A stretch of 64,000 nucleotides of DNA from Kingdonia uniflora (GCA_014058105.1 JACGCM010002535.1:1550001-1614000), one strand, 5' to 3'. Shown: positions 47,600-59,890, counted from the stretch's first letter. Translations and numbers: made by a program. The notes: generated from the sequence alone by a model not told the origin.

Positions 47600-48729
47600 A
47601 AACGTTTAAGCTAATTTACTCAACGTAATAAATTCCTGATGAACTGGACTATCAACTCTAGGGGACTAGGGAAAGTTCGTTTGCCCTTCCCTACCAGTTC
47701 CTTTCTTCTTACCATTATCAGTGCCCGCCATCAGCCACGTCGATTGAGATTTTTGAACTTGCTTCCAGCCCATTTCTTTCTGCTAAGGCCAAGACCTGCC
47801 AACACAGATTTGAGCTCAACCTCTTCCTCAGCAACTTTGTCCAACAAAGAATCTTTCCTCTCCACCTAGGACTTTGAGCCTACCATGCACAATATTTTTT
47901 TATCATCAATAAAAGATCATACAGTTCCAACATATCAATATTGTATGTTATACATTGTTATACTTACTTTGTTTTATAGTTCTAAACAGAAGATCCAAGG
48001 GTTCTTCATCATCTCTCAGAAAGCAATTACCCTTCACCCATATTATGTTATGATTCTAGGATCGACCTGCTGAGTTCAGATCGAAGAAGCGAGGCCGAGT
48101 TGCTCCCACACAGAAGTATACCCCTCCACTAGCATGATAATTCTTCACCCCATAAAACTGCAAAACATCCTTATGGGATATCCTCCTCAGTTTCCCCTCC
48201 CTTTCTTACTTTTCATTCAGATGGTCGCAAATACTTATCACCTCCCAAATGTTCCCGTTCAATTGAACAGAACATGCCCCAGTCATATTCATAATCCCTT
48301 TTTCCAAATTGGTAAGGGGAAGGCTCAACCCATACTCTAATTGAGATAGGTAACAAAAAAATCTTCTGAAATGTCACTCTGAACACTCCCATCAAAATAC
48401 TCCAACGAAATTGATTTGCCTATACCTCTATCTCGTTTCTCCATCTTCAAATCGGCCAATAAATAAAAGTACTCCTCCCCCATCGCTACAGTATACCCCC
48501 TAAACAGCCTACCGTCGTATTTTACGCAGTTACCCCATGTCCCTCCTATAGTAGCCTTGGCTTTACAAAATTCTTTAAATGTACCCGAATAGGGAGGATA
48601 GGTCACCAATTTCCCAGGGAAACCTAGAAAATGTTCAACACCTACTTCGACCTCACTATTAGACATATCAATTTTGGACTCTGCTGTTCGACCAGAGGTG
48701 GACAACTCATTAACAGGTAAATTATCCAT
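47600..48729 (-). pseudogene. Tat 1 antisense ORF, globular N-terminal region
   Basis: The segment 48337-48729 encodes VGVEHFLGFPGKLVTYPPYS, GTFKEFCKAKATIGGTWGNC and GEEYFYLLADLKMEKRDRG. Further 3', reading through shifts, come VLQFYGVKNYHASGGVYFCV and RPRFFDLNSAGRS (about 48080-48180). Between about 47985 and 48060 it reads IIWVKGNCFLRDDEEPLDLL. The style (FKEFCKAKA, aromatic-rich core, FDLNSAG) is like proteins encoded antisense in Tat elements, some of which have a plant-mobile-domain relationship; the latter point is recollection, not shown here. Confidence 0.5.
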
Positions 48730-48970
48730 CTCAACTACAATTCTTTAGGCTAGGGCTTGAACCTACACAAATACCTCTCACGATCGACCTACATACAGGT
48801 TCAAGTATTTATCATTATCTTATGCACATCCATCATTCGCAAACAAAAATCTTTCATATATTCTATATATATTTCAAGTTTTATAGATTACTATAAATAA
48901 TGATTTTTTAAAGATTTGCTTAAAACAGATTATGATTTACAAAAACACAAACATGCATTGCACATCTCTA

Positions 48971-50024
48971 TTAACCATATGTGTCAGAATGAGAATCTGA
49001 GGCAGCACCAAATACTTCTCTCATAACGCCGCTGTATAGCCACCTACGTGATTCAGTCCCCACAACTCTCTTTGACTGTTGATCACTCTCTGATAAAACC
49101 ATACCAGAATCTCTACAATATTTTTGTACTTCTATCTCTTTGTTTTCCATGTTTTCAGAAGTTGAAAAATGTTTGAATGATGAGGAAGAAGCACTATTTA
49201 TTCTATCTCTCTCTAACGGCTGGCAGTTATTGTTCCTCGCATGAGCCGTCCTCTGTTTTGGAATAGAGGCATCCTTTTCACTGTCCATGTCAGGCGTCCT
49301 GCACCACTTTAATAAAACCAATTTTCCATCATTGCCCTTTCTCTCATATTTTAATCTATTTTTTTCTCCTTTTTCCATATCTCTCTCTGACCTTCCCACA
49401 CTCATAATGACTTACACTTACACGGTATCAGATTTTTACAGTTTTACATAAAAAATAAAATTTGAAGCTTCTCCTTTTTTTTTCTGTTCTTATTTCTTTT
49501 ACTTATAGTACTAGTGATGTCATTTCTAAAGCTAACAAAATTTTCAAATGTATTCAAAATTGTTTATCACAACAGTCTCAAATGGCATTTGCAACTATAG
49601 AGGATCAATTTGACTTTCATCTTTTCTTTTAGAAAAAATTCAAATACTTATATTCATTTATGATAGCACTTTACATATAATTATACCTAAAATAGCCTTG
49701 ATGACCTGGGCAACCACATCCAATCAGATATCCTCCAGCATTCATCATATTTTTAGATTCAATCTCCTCTATAGTGAGCAATCTCACTGCTTCCTTTCAA
49801 GTTGCTGGGTCCACCATTATTTCTTGAAATATCTCTTCGTAAAAATGAGGTTTGTATTCACGATCTTTCCCAATCATATCCAAACCCTCAACATTCACCT
49901 CCCTTACTGGCAATTCAGCATCAAAGTTTAATAACCCAAAAATGCATTCAAGCACTTCGGCTACCTTAATAGCCAATCGCCCCTTAGTGGCGTAACGGAT
50001 TCTCTCAGAACGAGTCTTCCTCAT
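48971..50024 (-). pseudogene. Tat 1 antisense ORF, N-terminal segments
   Basis: Two open segments: 49797-50024 starts MRKTRSERIRYATKGRLAIK and has ECIFGLLNFDAELPVREVNV, a plausible N-terminus with basic start. 48971-49405 is hydrophilic (KGEKNRLKYERKGNDGKLVL, SSSSFKHFSTSENMENKEIE) and low in recognisable features. An AT-rich gap of about 390 bp separates them and could be an intron. Whether both belong to one transcript is inference. Confidence 0.4.
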
Positions 50025-51544
50025 TATTCTTTCGTTCCACCTAATTTTTTCTAATCAACCCACCTTCATCTATACCCTGTCTAGCTGTAAAATTCCAAGC
50101 AGCTCGGGATGTTATCCTATTATCCTTTAACATAAACCATGAAATCTTGGTAGATGTTATATCTGAACACATCTCTTTCCATCAATCTATATCATTTGGC
50201 CTATTTCATATCGACCTGATTCCTTCCAACAAACTATTACATATCAACCTACCATTTCGGAATGTATACAATTTCGTTTCATCCATATTTTTGTCTAACC
50301 CCAGGTCGAACTTCTATTATATACATTACAAGCATATTTAAAATAGTTTGATTATGATAACAATAATTTTGATTTCATATATATCTTCTTATCAGTATCT
50401 TGGCGAACTCATCGCATTACTCTTAGCCCAATTCTAGAGATATTCTATTTTATATCAACACAATGTTTGGATAACAAATATTATTCATTTCAGATTACAG
50501 ATATGTTTACAGATAACAAGTATTTCAAAGTACTCAAATATCGAATACTTTTATAGATATCAAGTCTTTCAAAGCACTCTGGAATCAGGTACTTTACAGA
50601 TAACATGTTTTTTGAGTGTTTTACAGATAACAGATCTTTCTGGCACCCCGACACATCAAATCCTTATGTTCGTCCTACTTCAGTGATTTTTTACCCTGAT
50701 GCAAAGTAGATATTGGACGCAACAATAAGCCTTCATCACATGAGTTCTATCGATGTCTATTTGAACTTCAAATGGAAACTATGCAAGCAGATTACTTGGT
50801 GTTGGAGCAAACTCTTCAAACTAAAGGTCATCTTAGCGCAAAAAAGGGATGGAAATGTAGAAACAAACATCCACTTTTCATCTCCCTCCTCCACTACCAT
50901 CACCTCCTCTTCTAAAACCACCACCTCCACAAAGTTGGTAGAGATGAAGAAGGCCTGGCATTCACTGCATCTGTCTCTCCAACCTTGTCCTCCGCAAGGG
51001 AGCGGAGACAAGCCCAATGTTCTTTGCCTGTCAAGACGACGACGTGAATCCTCCACCTGCAGTAAAATTCTTCCTCAGCTTTAACCGCTTCGTCTTCCGA
51101 CATACCTTGATGAGTCAAAGGAAGAGGAGCGGGTATGGATATCTCCATGGATTGGTCGCAAAAGAGCTTTAACTTCAACCACTGCGTCAAGGACCATTTT
51201 ACAAGTCTTAACCATCTTCCAAAATGGTAGAGATTTTTTATAACAGATCAAGCGTACTTTTTCACAATTTTTGGTACAAGTAATATTTATATAACCCTAC
51301 ATTTATTATGAAGGTACATTTTTCCAAGCGTCATCATTCAATACCGATGCAACTCATCAAACCATAACCGTCACATACATCGGCATCCACATCATCATTT
51401 AATGCACGTCATTTCACTATAACCCCCAGAACATCCATGCAGTCAAAGCCATCAGTACTCCATTTCAATATTCAAAATTTTAAAACATGCATGCCCATAT
51501 AACCAAATCCTTTCTCAACAAAAGCCACTCGTGACTTCGGTTGC
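50025..51544. other. region between the Tat 1 antisense ORF and 3' LTR
   Basis: Short ORFs on both strands around 50713-51190 overlap each other (Ser/Thr-rich on plus; charged MSEDEAVKAEEEFYCRWRIH on minus) and none is recognised. 50400-50640 holds degenerate repeats of ACAGATAACAAGT..TTTCAAAG(C/T)ACTC (three or four copies). Confidence 0.4.
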
Positions 51545-51555
51545 AAAGGGGCGAT
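51545..51555 (+). promoter_or_regulatory. polypurine tract of Tat 1
   Basis: AAAGGGGCGAT immediately before the LTR start TGTAGGGATC. Confidence 0.65.
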
Positions 51556-52179
51556 TGTAGGGATCTATCTCTCGATCCTACTTAAATTCGAGCTGTTGCC
51601 AATTCGAATTACCTCCATCTCTGAATCAGGCATTTTCCACATGACTTCTCCAGTCAACATTTCAACCTACTCCATGAACTGGTGAAGAACGTGGGTCAAA
51701 CTTAAATCGAAAGACCTGAATAAGTCAAAGATACCCGTCTCTCATTAACTCATCAGTTACTTAGTCAACCGTCATTAACCTCATTGTTTGAAGAACGTGC
51801 TCCAGTGCGATGAAGAACTGTGAAGAAGGCCTATATAAGGAAGAAGTTCCATAAGAGACAAGTACCTGCAAATTACACGAGAAATTACCAAGAAAACTGC
51901 ATCTTCTAGATTCTCAAAAACATTCAAACTTCTTAGTTACAAGATTCAAGCATGTCTAAATCTAGAGATCACTTGTAATAAGCTACCCGCCTCAAGCAAT
52001 AAAGATAGTTTTTCAAGAAATTATCCACTTGAGGTCATGGTTTTTTTTACCTATTTAGAGGTTTTCCACGCTAAAACCCTCTATGTCATTTCTTACTTTC
52101 CATAAGAATATTATCCCAGGTTCATTGGTATGATAGCGAATTCCAAGCCATTTTGAGCCTACGGAATTTGGCCATTACA
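51556..52179 (+). repeat. Tat 1 3' LTR
   Basis: 624 bp from TGTAGGGATCTATCTCTCGA to TTTGGCCATTACA, with TG/CA ends, a preceding polypurine tract and a TATA box CTATATAAGG at 51831-51840. No partner LTR is in the window. It is not similar to the Tat 2 LTR. Confidence 0.75.
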
Positions 52180-52599
52180 GTTGCAATAAATATTGGGATC
52201 TTTGTGATCATCCTGCTCTATATCTCATGTATGAACACCTCACTTCTTCATTAATTTCTTACATTGGTTTTTCTTTGAAGATTTCTTCTTTTCATAACTT
52301 TATAGATAGTTATAATTAACTTTTCCACTAACACTCCTTTAAGGTATAATACTCTTATACATTTGTGATTTCCATTATTTCAGTATTATATTTGGTTGAA
52401 ATTCAGGTGGCTTAATTGATTTTCTAGATATAGACTATCGTCGTAATTTTTTTTTAAATGTTATAATATGTCCATTTCATCCTTGACAATCTTTTATTAG
52501 TCAATTGGTGATCCAAATAAATGCAATCTAATAACAAGGCTGCGTTGTGCATGTCGATAATATATCCGCTCGACAATTTTTTCATTTGGGACCCTAAAA
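52180..52599. other. spacer between the two Tat elements
   Basis: AT-rich. 52190-52295 resembles about 23105-23215 (the dispersed repeat near copy 2). No gene. Confidence 0.5.
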
Positions 52600-53291
52600 T
52601 GTAACAAAGAAGAAATCCATTGAAGCCTACTCGTAGCCTTCCAGCACCATTCGAATACTCGAAGGCTACATTGAAGCCTACCTAGAGACTAGATGCCCAA
52701 CAAGATAGTAACAAAGCTCACGAAACCTTTCAAGATTAGTCAAACACTTGAGGGCATAATCAATGCTGAAGACGGGCGGTCAGTACTAGAATTCGGCAAC
52801 AATACCAGAGAGACTTCGACCATGGTAATACATGGTCAAGGGCATACATGTCTGACAGCCAGCTCACCAGACGGAATAGTAAAATGAGTTTCCTGACAAC
52901 TATAGTGTCAGAACCGACTCCGAGTACAAAATAGTTATCCTCAAAGGATATACATGTAATCTGACCTCCCATGATGACTCACCCCTTTTCTATCGCCTAT
53001 AAATAGGAGGATGGGTGCAGTATGAAGGGGTTATAAAATCTCTCCCAAGGACTCTTGAAGATTACCTTCGACTACTCTGTAACTGACTTTTATTCGATCT
53101 GTCACCTGAGCTCAATATTTATCATCAATCCTTTAAAATCCTTGCTAGAGGTCGTGGAGAAACCCATTTTAGGGCTCCACGCAAGTGTATTTTCCCAGTA
53201 GTATTGTCTAATATTGCCTTATGTACTTGCTTAAGCCACTAATCGAAGATAAACTAGCTAGTTTCCCCTCCTTCAAAACTTGTCCCCTACA
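52600..53291 (+). repeat. Tat 2 5' LTR
   Basis: 692 bp, from TGTAACAAAGAAGAAATCCA to AACTTGTCCCCTACA, followed at once by the primer site. TATA box CTATAAATAG at 52998-53007. It shares blocks with the solo LTR at 60148: GAAGCCTACT near the start, (C)TATAAATAGGAG, the GAGGTC(G/A)TGGAGA..CTCCACG(C/T)AAGT block, and the CCCCTACA end. Confidence 0.85.
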
Positions 53292-53303
53292 TTTGGCGCC
53301 GTC
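53292..53303 (+). promoter_or_regulatory. primer-binding site of Tat 2
   Basis: TTTGGCGCCGTC right after the LTR, the sequence usually seen in Tat elements at this point. Confidence 0.75.
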
Positions 53304-53361
53304 AGTGCTACACCCACCCCCCATTTATTTTTCTTCTTTCAACCCCTTCCAGCCTTCCTCA

Positions 53362-55011
53362 ATGGCCCCCACTCTTTGCTCAACCTCTGCCATTGTCGGA
53401 AACTCCGCCGACGAAGTAGCCGCTTAACTTTGCCCTCATTAGCTAATAATTGGCTCAGGCCGAGGAGTGTCATAACAATCAGTTACGCATTAAGCAAGAA
53501 GAACGCCGCCAATAGCTCGAGGCTGAACGGCAGTGACAATAACTAGCAACAAAGTATTCTGGATGAACTACACCATACAGTTTGCAAGCTTCAGCAAGGT
53601 CACACTCAAGACGCTTCTCAGCGATCTCGCTTAGCCGCCCCTTCGCGCATTTTGCCTGTGCCCAGCTTAGGCCTCACCCCCAAATCAAAGTCCCTCCATT
53701 AAATCATGGCACCGAGGGTACTCCCACTGCCATACCCACCGGCTTGATCCATCTTGGTATCCCCGTTACGGAAGAATCCTCTTATTCTACACATCACACT
53801 TCTTGCTACCCCACACGGTGTCCTGCTTGAGAACGCCTTGGCGAGCCAAGTGCTGAGCATGCCCCATACTCGCGGCCTCACCACTCTCAGCCCCAGCGAT
53901 TCCCTCCTCAATCTGCCTCTCTTACACAGCTAGAACATGATACAAAAATCCGTGCCACTATTTGTATCAACGCGAGCCCCACACCAAACTCCTAGAGTCG
54001 GTTAAACAACCCTATTTGCCCCAAACTCCACGCGATTGAAGTACCTCTAAATTTTCATACCCCTAAATTCACAAAATACCGCAATACTGACCCCCAGTCT
54101 CATGTCCTCGAATTCCAAAATATTTTAAGTTTGTATTCCCCAGCCGACCACATCTTGTGTCGTTTCTTTCACACTAGTCTTACTAATAGCCCTCTCAAAT
54201 GGTACCACAGCCTCCCTAATGGCTCTATCCAAAGTTTCAAACAATTGTCGACCCTTTTTATCACTCAGTTTACCTCTAACAAAGACCGTGAGGTCTGAGT
54301 TGACGCTCTCTTCAACTTCCGTAAATCCCCCAATGAAATGATTAAAGCTTTTACCAAGCAGTTTCTCAATGAGTCGCGCAAAGTCGAAAACCTCGACTGT
54401 ACGAACGCTGTTCTCGCGTACTCTAGAGCTCTGCCAGATCACAGTCGTACTAAGGAGTACATCGTGCTAAGGAGATGTTATCTAAGGTATAATACACGAA
54501 CCCTCAAAGAGATGTTATCTAAGGTTAACGGATACATCAACCACGAATGCCTCAACGAATCCAATCGCCAGGAGCAAGCCTTGACCACCAACCACAACAA
54601 ACCACGACCATGGTTTATACCCATGTTCACTCTTGTTTCACAGGAGACCGAGAGCCGCAAATGCCCTAACTCCGATACTACCCCTTCCGAAATTCATAAA
54701 AAATTACCCATGCCCATCTTACCAAAACTCACTGCCGCCATCAGCACCCTTCTGAGACACATACCGGCAAACCCTATCTTGCATACTCCCTTCCCCATCG
54801 AGGTCAGGAAAGATGAGTCTTACTACCAAAATCACAAGTGCAACTGCCACCCAGCAAACAAATATTATGCTCTGCAACGATCGCTAGAGATGATTCTTAA
54901 AGCAGGTCGTCAAGATCGATATTTAACCGATCTCCCCAGGTACCTCGACGGGTCGTATCTCGAGCCCCAACCCGCTCCAGCTATCAACCCAGCCAAGGTA
55001 CTCATTTTATA
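53362..55011 (+). pseudogene. Tat 2 gag
   Basis: Starts near ATG 53362 (MAPTLCSTSAIVGNSADEVA) and continues across several frames. The gag core appears near 54165-54330 in shifted frame (SNGTTASLMALSKVSN antisense-like shadow excluded; the true frame has KWYHSLPNGSIQSFKQLS). From 54338 a 224-codon open frame has MIKAFTKQFLNESRKVENLD, LYHR-type basic stretches and CNCHPANKYYALQRSLEMIL then AGRQDRYLTDLPRYLDGS. The last resembles the Tat gag tail after the zinc knuckle, with the knuckle itself degraded. Multiple stops. Confidence 0.65.
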
Positions 55012-55860
55012 ACTCCACCTCATTGAAGTCAACAATATCGACAGTGGCCATACAAGAAGCAAGCGCAAGCGAGTCGAAGAATGTTGCAAGCTTACCTATC
55101 AGGAGAAGTTACCCATCCTTCTTCCAGAATCTAGCCAATGCCCTTGACACGAAGGAATATCCTTCATTAATTCCAGTACTTCTCATGTTCTCTTCCCCCA
55201 CTCCGACCCCTTGGTCATTATGATTAGGCTCGAACACCTCGTCCTCCATGCCATGCTCATTGATACAAGCCGTACAGTAGACGTACTCTACCTCCAGACT
55301 GTTCGTGCTATGCAAAAAACCATCCTCATCATACCAGCAAACGTCAATCTCAACAGCTTTAACGGTGCTACCGAAGTTACCTTCGGTTGCCTTAGCCTCC
55401 CTGAAACCACCTGCCCAGTCACCCTGCAAACTGGCTTTCTCGTCATCGATAGGAAATTTGAATACCTAGGTATTCTAGGGTGCGACTGGCGCTGTGCCAT
55501 GAAAGCATACCTTCTCCCTTCCACCAAATACTTCATTTTACTACCACTTGCGGTACGTGATACATGAAAGGCTCTCAACACCTTGCCCGCCCATGCGAGC
55601 ACTCTGAGATCGATCTTACAAGAAAACTTGTTAAACCAGACCAATCAATGCTTTTCTCTCTCCCTACACCATCGAACCCCTCTACCACACCTTTTGAACC
55701 CACTGTTTACATCAAACTTTATGGTCCTGGTCAAGGTACATTCAATGGTATTTTTTTGGATGAGGCCGAACGTCTCGAGCTCACCGCGTTCCTTCGAGAA
55801 AATTAGGTATCTTCGCCTGGACGTTCTATGAGATTCCCGGCGTCGACCCCACACTGGCCT
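55012..55860 (+). pseudogene. Tat 2 protease region
   Basis: The frame 55211-55567 holds LIDTSRTVDVLYLQTVRAMQ at the position of the protease active site (DTS where the family has DTG), then FNGATEVTFGCLSLPETTCP and EYLGILGCDWRCAMKAYLLP, which fits the ILG-W segment that ends the protease. The frame 55564-55806 continues with FNGIFLDEAERLELTAFLRE. Identification rests on order and two motifs. G-to-S in the triad and stops make it inactive. Confidence 0.6.
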
Positions 55861-57130
55861 GCCATCGACTCGATCTTATCTCCAACTCTACAGATGTGAA
55901 ATAGAAGAAATGTACTTTTAAACTGAGGATTCGAGATGTAGTGAAACTCGAGGTCATAAAACTCTTGGCCACTGGTTTTATCTGAGAAGTCCAGTATGTC
56001 GATTAGATCTCAAATATTATAGCTATCCCCAAGAAGAATGGAAAGATCCATATCTGCGTCGGCTTCACAGATCTTAATAATTACACACCGAAGGACAGTT
56101 TCCCTCTCCTAATCATTTCCGTGCTCCTAGATGCAATAGCTGGCCATGAACGATTATCTTTGATGGACGTAGCTTCGAGTTACAAATAGGTACCCCTCTA
56201 CCCCGATGACCAACTTAAAATTTCGTTTATTGCTGAACAAGGTCTTTCTCCTTTAACGTAATGCCCTTCGCCCTAAAATATGTGGTTGCCACTTACCATT
56301 GTCTTATTACCACAATGTTAAAATCTTTGCTTGGCAAGTCGGTCGATGTTTATATCAACGACATATTATGCAAAAGCCTCAAAAAACATACTCATATACA
56401 GGACCTAACAGAGGTAATCTCGATATTTTGTTCTTAAAACATGAAAATAAACCCAGATAAACGCCAATTTGACGTTTCATCTGGAAAATTCTTGGGCCAA
56501 CTCATCAGCGAACGAGGTATCAGGATCGACCACAATCATATTCGTGCCCTCATCGATATGTCGTCCCCTTGAACTAAGAAGGATGTTCAAAAGGTTGCTG
56601 GCAAAATAGACGCCCCCAACCAATTTATATCAAAATCTTCTGACTTTTGTAATTGGCTTTACTCCCTCTTATGCGACCAAGGTGTCCATAAGGCCAAAAA
56701 GAAGAACAATCCCAAAGTTAATTGGATACCCGATTATGAATAGGCCTTCCTCAAACTCAAAACCTACCTTGGTCGACCACCTATCATCAGCACCCCCATT
56801 GAAGGCAAAATACTTTTCTTATATCTTGCTGTTACCGACACTTCTATTAGCTCGGTCCTTATTAGACTTGAATCCAGTATCGAGAAACCTATATACTTTA
56901 TTTACAAAACCCTGATACCTGCCAAAATGCGATATACCAAACTTGAGCGATTGTTCCTTATACTTGTTTATACTACTAGAAAGCTCAAACTATACTTCCA
57001 AGTTCACCCTATACGTATTATCACCAGCTACCTCCTTCGAGAGATCCTCAGCAAGAAAGATAAATTCCGTCGGGTACAACAATGGTCTATCAATCTTGGT
57101 GAACACGACATCACTTTCAAAAAATAGATA
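55861..57130 (+). pseudogene. Tat 2 RT and first RNase H
   Basis: Read through stops: KNGKIHICVGFTDLNNYTPK and DSFPLL near 56035-56110, then MPFALKYVVATYHCL, the catalytic box as VYINDILCKS (about 56345), and NPDKRQFDVSSGKFLGQLIS. YIND replaces the YVDD form, so one active-site Asp is Asn. RNase H: LAVTDTSISSVLIRLESSIE, KPIYFIYKTLIPAKMRYTKL and VQQWSINLGEHDITFKK. Many stops (for example 55909, 56739, 57126). Clear homologue of the Tat 1 segment at 41690-42438. Confidence 0.8.
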
Positions 57131-57660
57131 TCTCAAAAGGGCCAAGCTGTGGCTGACTTCCTTGCCAACTTCCTGGTCGAAGACATCGACTGCGAGGAAC
57201 ACGAAGATGATCTACCTAAAGACCAGCCCGAACAGAGCGACCCTTGGTACCCTAATACGGAATGGCGTCTCTTTATAGATGGATCCTCTGGACCTAACGG
57301 CTCGGGGATAGGTATTGTCCTGGTTATTCCTTCTAATGACTGTATTGAAACGGTCATCAAGTAAATTTGGAATATTCCAATAATGAGGCCGAATATGAAA
57401 CTTTGATACATGGCCTCGATCTCGTTCTTGAACTTGGTGTTCCCAAACTTGCAGTATTTACTGGATCCCAGCTTTTTCAAAGACAGTACACTGGAAAAAT
57501 TTGGCAAATGTTTGGATGGCTGAGTATGCTCCACTTGTCCGCCAGCGCATGGATTGTTTCCCCGAAAAGTCTTCCATTACACATTACCCTCGAGGCGAAA
57601 ATAGACATATCAATGCCCTCGCCTACATAGAAGCCTTGTTAGGCCAGTCCAAATCTTGAA
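57131..57660 (+). pseudogene. Tat 2 second (archaeal-type) RNase H
   Basis: GQAVADFLANFLVEDIDCEE links from the first RNase H. EWRLFIDGSSGPNGSGIGIV (57262-57320) has the first catalytic Asp, and NNEAEYETLIHGLDLVLELG (57379-57440) the Glu. The next Asp position reads FTGSQLF, so it is Gly. The rest is frameshifted. Homologous to 42439-42900. Confidence 0.8.
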
Positions 57661-59025
57661 AACTCCATATCGAAGTACTCGAATGCCCAAGTATCGACCA
57701 AATAGAAGTCAATGCCATCAATACTGGGGGCAAGATTCTCGATCCTGACGACTGGCGAACACCCTTCCTTGCATATTTCAGTAGTTCTACCCTCCCGGAG
57801 GATCATAAAGCCAAATCTTCATTACTGGAAAACTACCGACGATACACCATTCTCAAAGGCGACCTACACTGAAAATCCTTAAACGGCGTCAACCTCTATT
57901 GCATCTCCCAACAAGAAGCCACTACCATACTTACCAAACTCCATGAAGGCCACTGCGGTGCTCACACTGCTGGTTGATCTATAGCTCATCGAGCTGTAAC
58001 CCAAGGGTTATTCAGGCCCAATATGAAGAAATAAGTTGAAGAGTATGGGAAGCGCTGTAACAAATGCCAACGCCATGCCCACAACATCAGAAGCCCTTCA
58101 CAAGACCTCTATTACAGCCAAGTTGTTTAGCTATTCAAGCGGTGGGCCATTGATCTAGTGGTCCTTTTCCTCAAAGCTTCGTGTAGCCGAGAACACATTC
58201 TAGTGGCCACAGATTACTTTACTAAATGGGTCATAGCCGTGCCTATATGTCGAATAAGGGTAAAAGAAGTCATCAAGTTCTTCTGAGAAAATATTATCAC
58301 ACATTTTGGCTGTCCTCACAAGATTTGATGCGACAATGGTCCACAGTTTGTGGGGAACAATGTCCACAATTTCCTTAAGAAGTACAACATTATCCTCTTA
58401 CACTCAATACCTTATTACCCAAAAGGGGATGGCCAGGTCGAAGCAATCAATAAAAATATAGTCAACGGTCTTAAAAAAATGGGTCAATCAGAAGAAAGGC
58501 CGATGGGTTTAAGAACTACAGCATGCATTCTTAGCTTATCGTACTACACCAAGAAAGGTGACAGGTTGCATTCCTTTCCTTCTGGCTTTCGGTACAGAAG
58601 CAGTGCTGCCTATATAATTCAAAGTGCCAACGCGCGACCCTGACCTCCCCGATGAAGATTACAAGTTTGAGCTTGGATTTAATATGTTATGGATCGATGA
58701 TACAAGAAACCGAGCCATCGCTAACCTTAGCCGTTACCATCTCTCTCTCCAAAAGTCATACAACAAAAGAGTTCGATCACGCAGTTTCAATATTGAAGAT
58801 CTGGTACTCCGACGTGTCACACCCTCTTTGAAGCCCCACAATGCCGACAAGTTAGCCAAATCCCAGGAAGGACCTTATGTCGTGTACGACAAAACTGACA
58901 AAGGGACCTATTATTTGATGATAGAAGCTGAGGAGCCTCTTCCCAACCATTGGAACACGATACAATTAGTCTCATACAACTGGCCGCGGCCACTACCTTG
59001 TTCAACTGATGTAAATACAGCTTAA
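57661..59025 (+). pseudogene. Tat 2 integrase
   Basis: Zinc-binding part near 57915-58085: LTKLHEGHCGAHTAG, HRAVTQGLFRPNMKK, CNKCQRHAH. Core: VATDYFTKWVIAVPIC (D), CDNGPQFVGNNVHNFL (D) and GQVEAINKNIVNGLKK (E), so all three catalytic acids remain. The C-terminal frame 58624-59025 has DDTRNRAIANLSRYHLSLQK, RSFNIEDLVLRRV and KLAKSQEGPYVVYDKTDKGT. Stops and shifts lie between 57658 and 58640. Better preserved in catalytic residues than Tat 1. Confidence 0.85.
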
Positions 59026-59081
59026 TCAATGAACATAATTTTCTCCTTTGAGGTTCATGTCCTATTTCTAATGAACTTCAT

Positions 59082-59890
59082 GAGTTGGTCAAACCTAAGT
59101 ACCATGTCAACCCTTCGCCACGAGTGATACTAAGGGGCAACCTTAAAGTTTTTCAAGGCTCCAAATTTGAGAAAACTTGAGTGGCATGAATGGTTGATAG
59201 ACCAGACACTCAGGAATGCATTGGGGCCGACCACATAATACTTTGTTTAGGCTCAAACCCGCAGATAGACCCAAGGGCGACCTTCGAAGTCCAGTGAACC
59301 GAGTGGGTCAAGCCTAAGTATCATGTCAACCCTTCGACAGGACTGATACTTGGGGGCGACCTCAAAAGTTTTTTAAGGTCAAATTCGAGTGAACCCGAGT
59401 GGCATGAATGGTCGACAGACCGAACTCTCGGGGATACATTGGGGCCGACAAGATAATACTTCATTTAAGCTCAAACCCCCGGATAGACCTAGGGGTGAAC
59501 TTCGAAGTCCAATTTACTGAGTTGGTCAAACCTAAGTATCATGTCAACCCTTCAACCCGACTAATACTTAGGGGTGACCTCGACATTTTTAAAGTTTCCA
59601 ATTCGAACAAACACGAGTGGTATGAATGGTCGATAGACCAGACACTTGGGGATGTATTAGGGCCGACCACATAATGCTTCGTTTAGGCTCAAACCCGCAG
59701 ATAGACCTGGGGGCGACCATCAAAGTCCAGTGAACTGAGTTGGTCAAACCTAAGTATCATGTCAACCCTTCGACATGACTGATAGTCGGGGGTGACCTCA
59801 AAGTTCTTCAAGTCTCTAGTTCCAGCAATCCCGCGTGACATAAATGGTCGCCAGACTGGACACTCAGGGATACATTATAGCCGATCACAT
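59082..59890 (+). repeat. 218-bp tandem repeats in the Tat 2 3' region
   Basis: Units begin GAGTTGGTCAAACCTAAGTA at 59082, 59301, 59519 and 59737 (spacing 219, 218 and 218), about 3.7 copies. Each contains CATGTCAACCCTTCG, GGGGGCGACCTC-like and GATAGACCAGACACTC-like segments. The array is in the same place as the unrelated array in Tat 1. Confidence 0.92.

Larger units (their letters stand above)
41688..52179 (+). mobile_element. Tat-lineage Ty3/gypsy element 1, 5' end missing
   Basis: Starts inside RT at the CACTA border. It holds RT C-terminus plus RNase H, a second archaeal-type RNase H, integrase, ~150-bp tandem repeats, a ~5-kb antisense coding region, a polypurine tract and a 3' LTR. 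Dual RNase H and an antisense ORF between pol and the 3' LTR are known features of the Tat lineage. LTR, primer site, gag and most of RT are lost on the left. Confidence 0.85.

Noticed and set aside
41683..52184. GTTGC on both sides of Tat 1 (41683-41688 and 52180-52184) as a target-site duplication
   Set aside because: The left end is inside the RT reading frame, not an LTR start, so it cannot be an insertion border. The match is taken as chance.
55109..55854. Minus-strand frames over the Tat 2 protease region (55109-55429, 55288-55644)
   Set aside because: They overlap the sense protease reading, show no family resemblance, and lie outside the antisense ORF region.
44366..59890. Tandem arrays as CRISPR
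   Set aside because: Units are 143-219 bp, contiguous without spacers, in plant retroelements.
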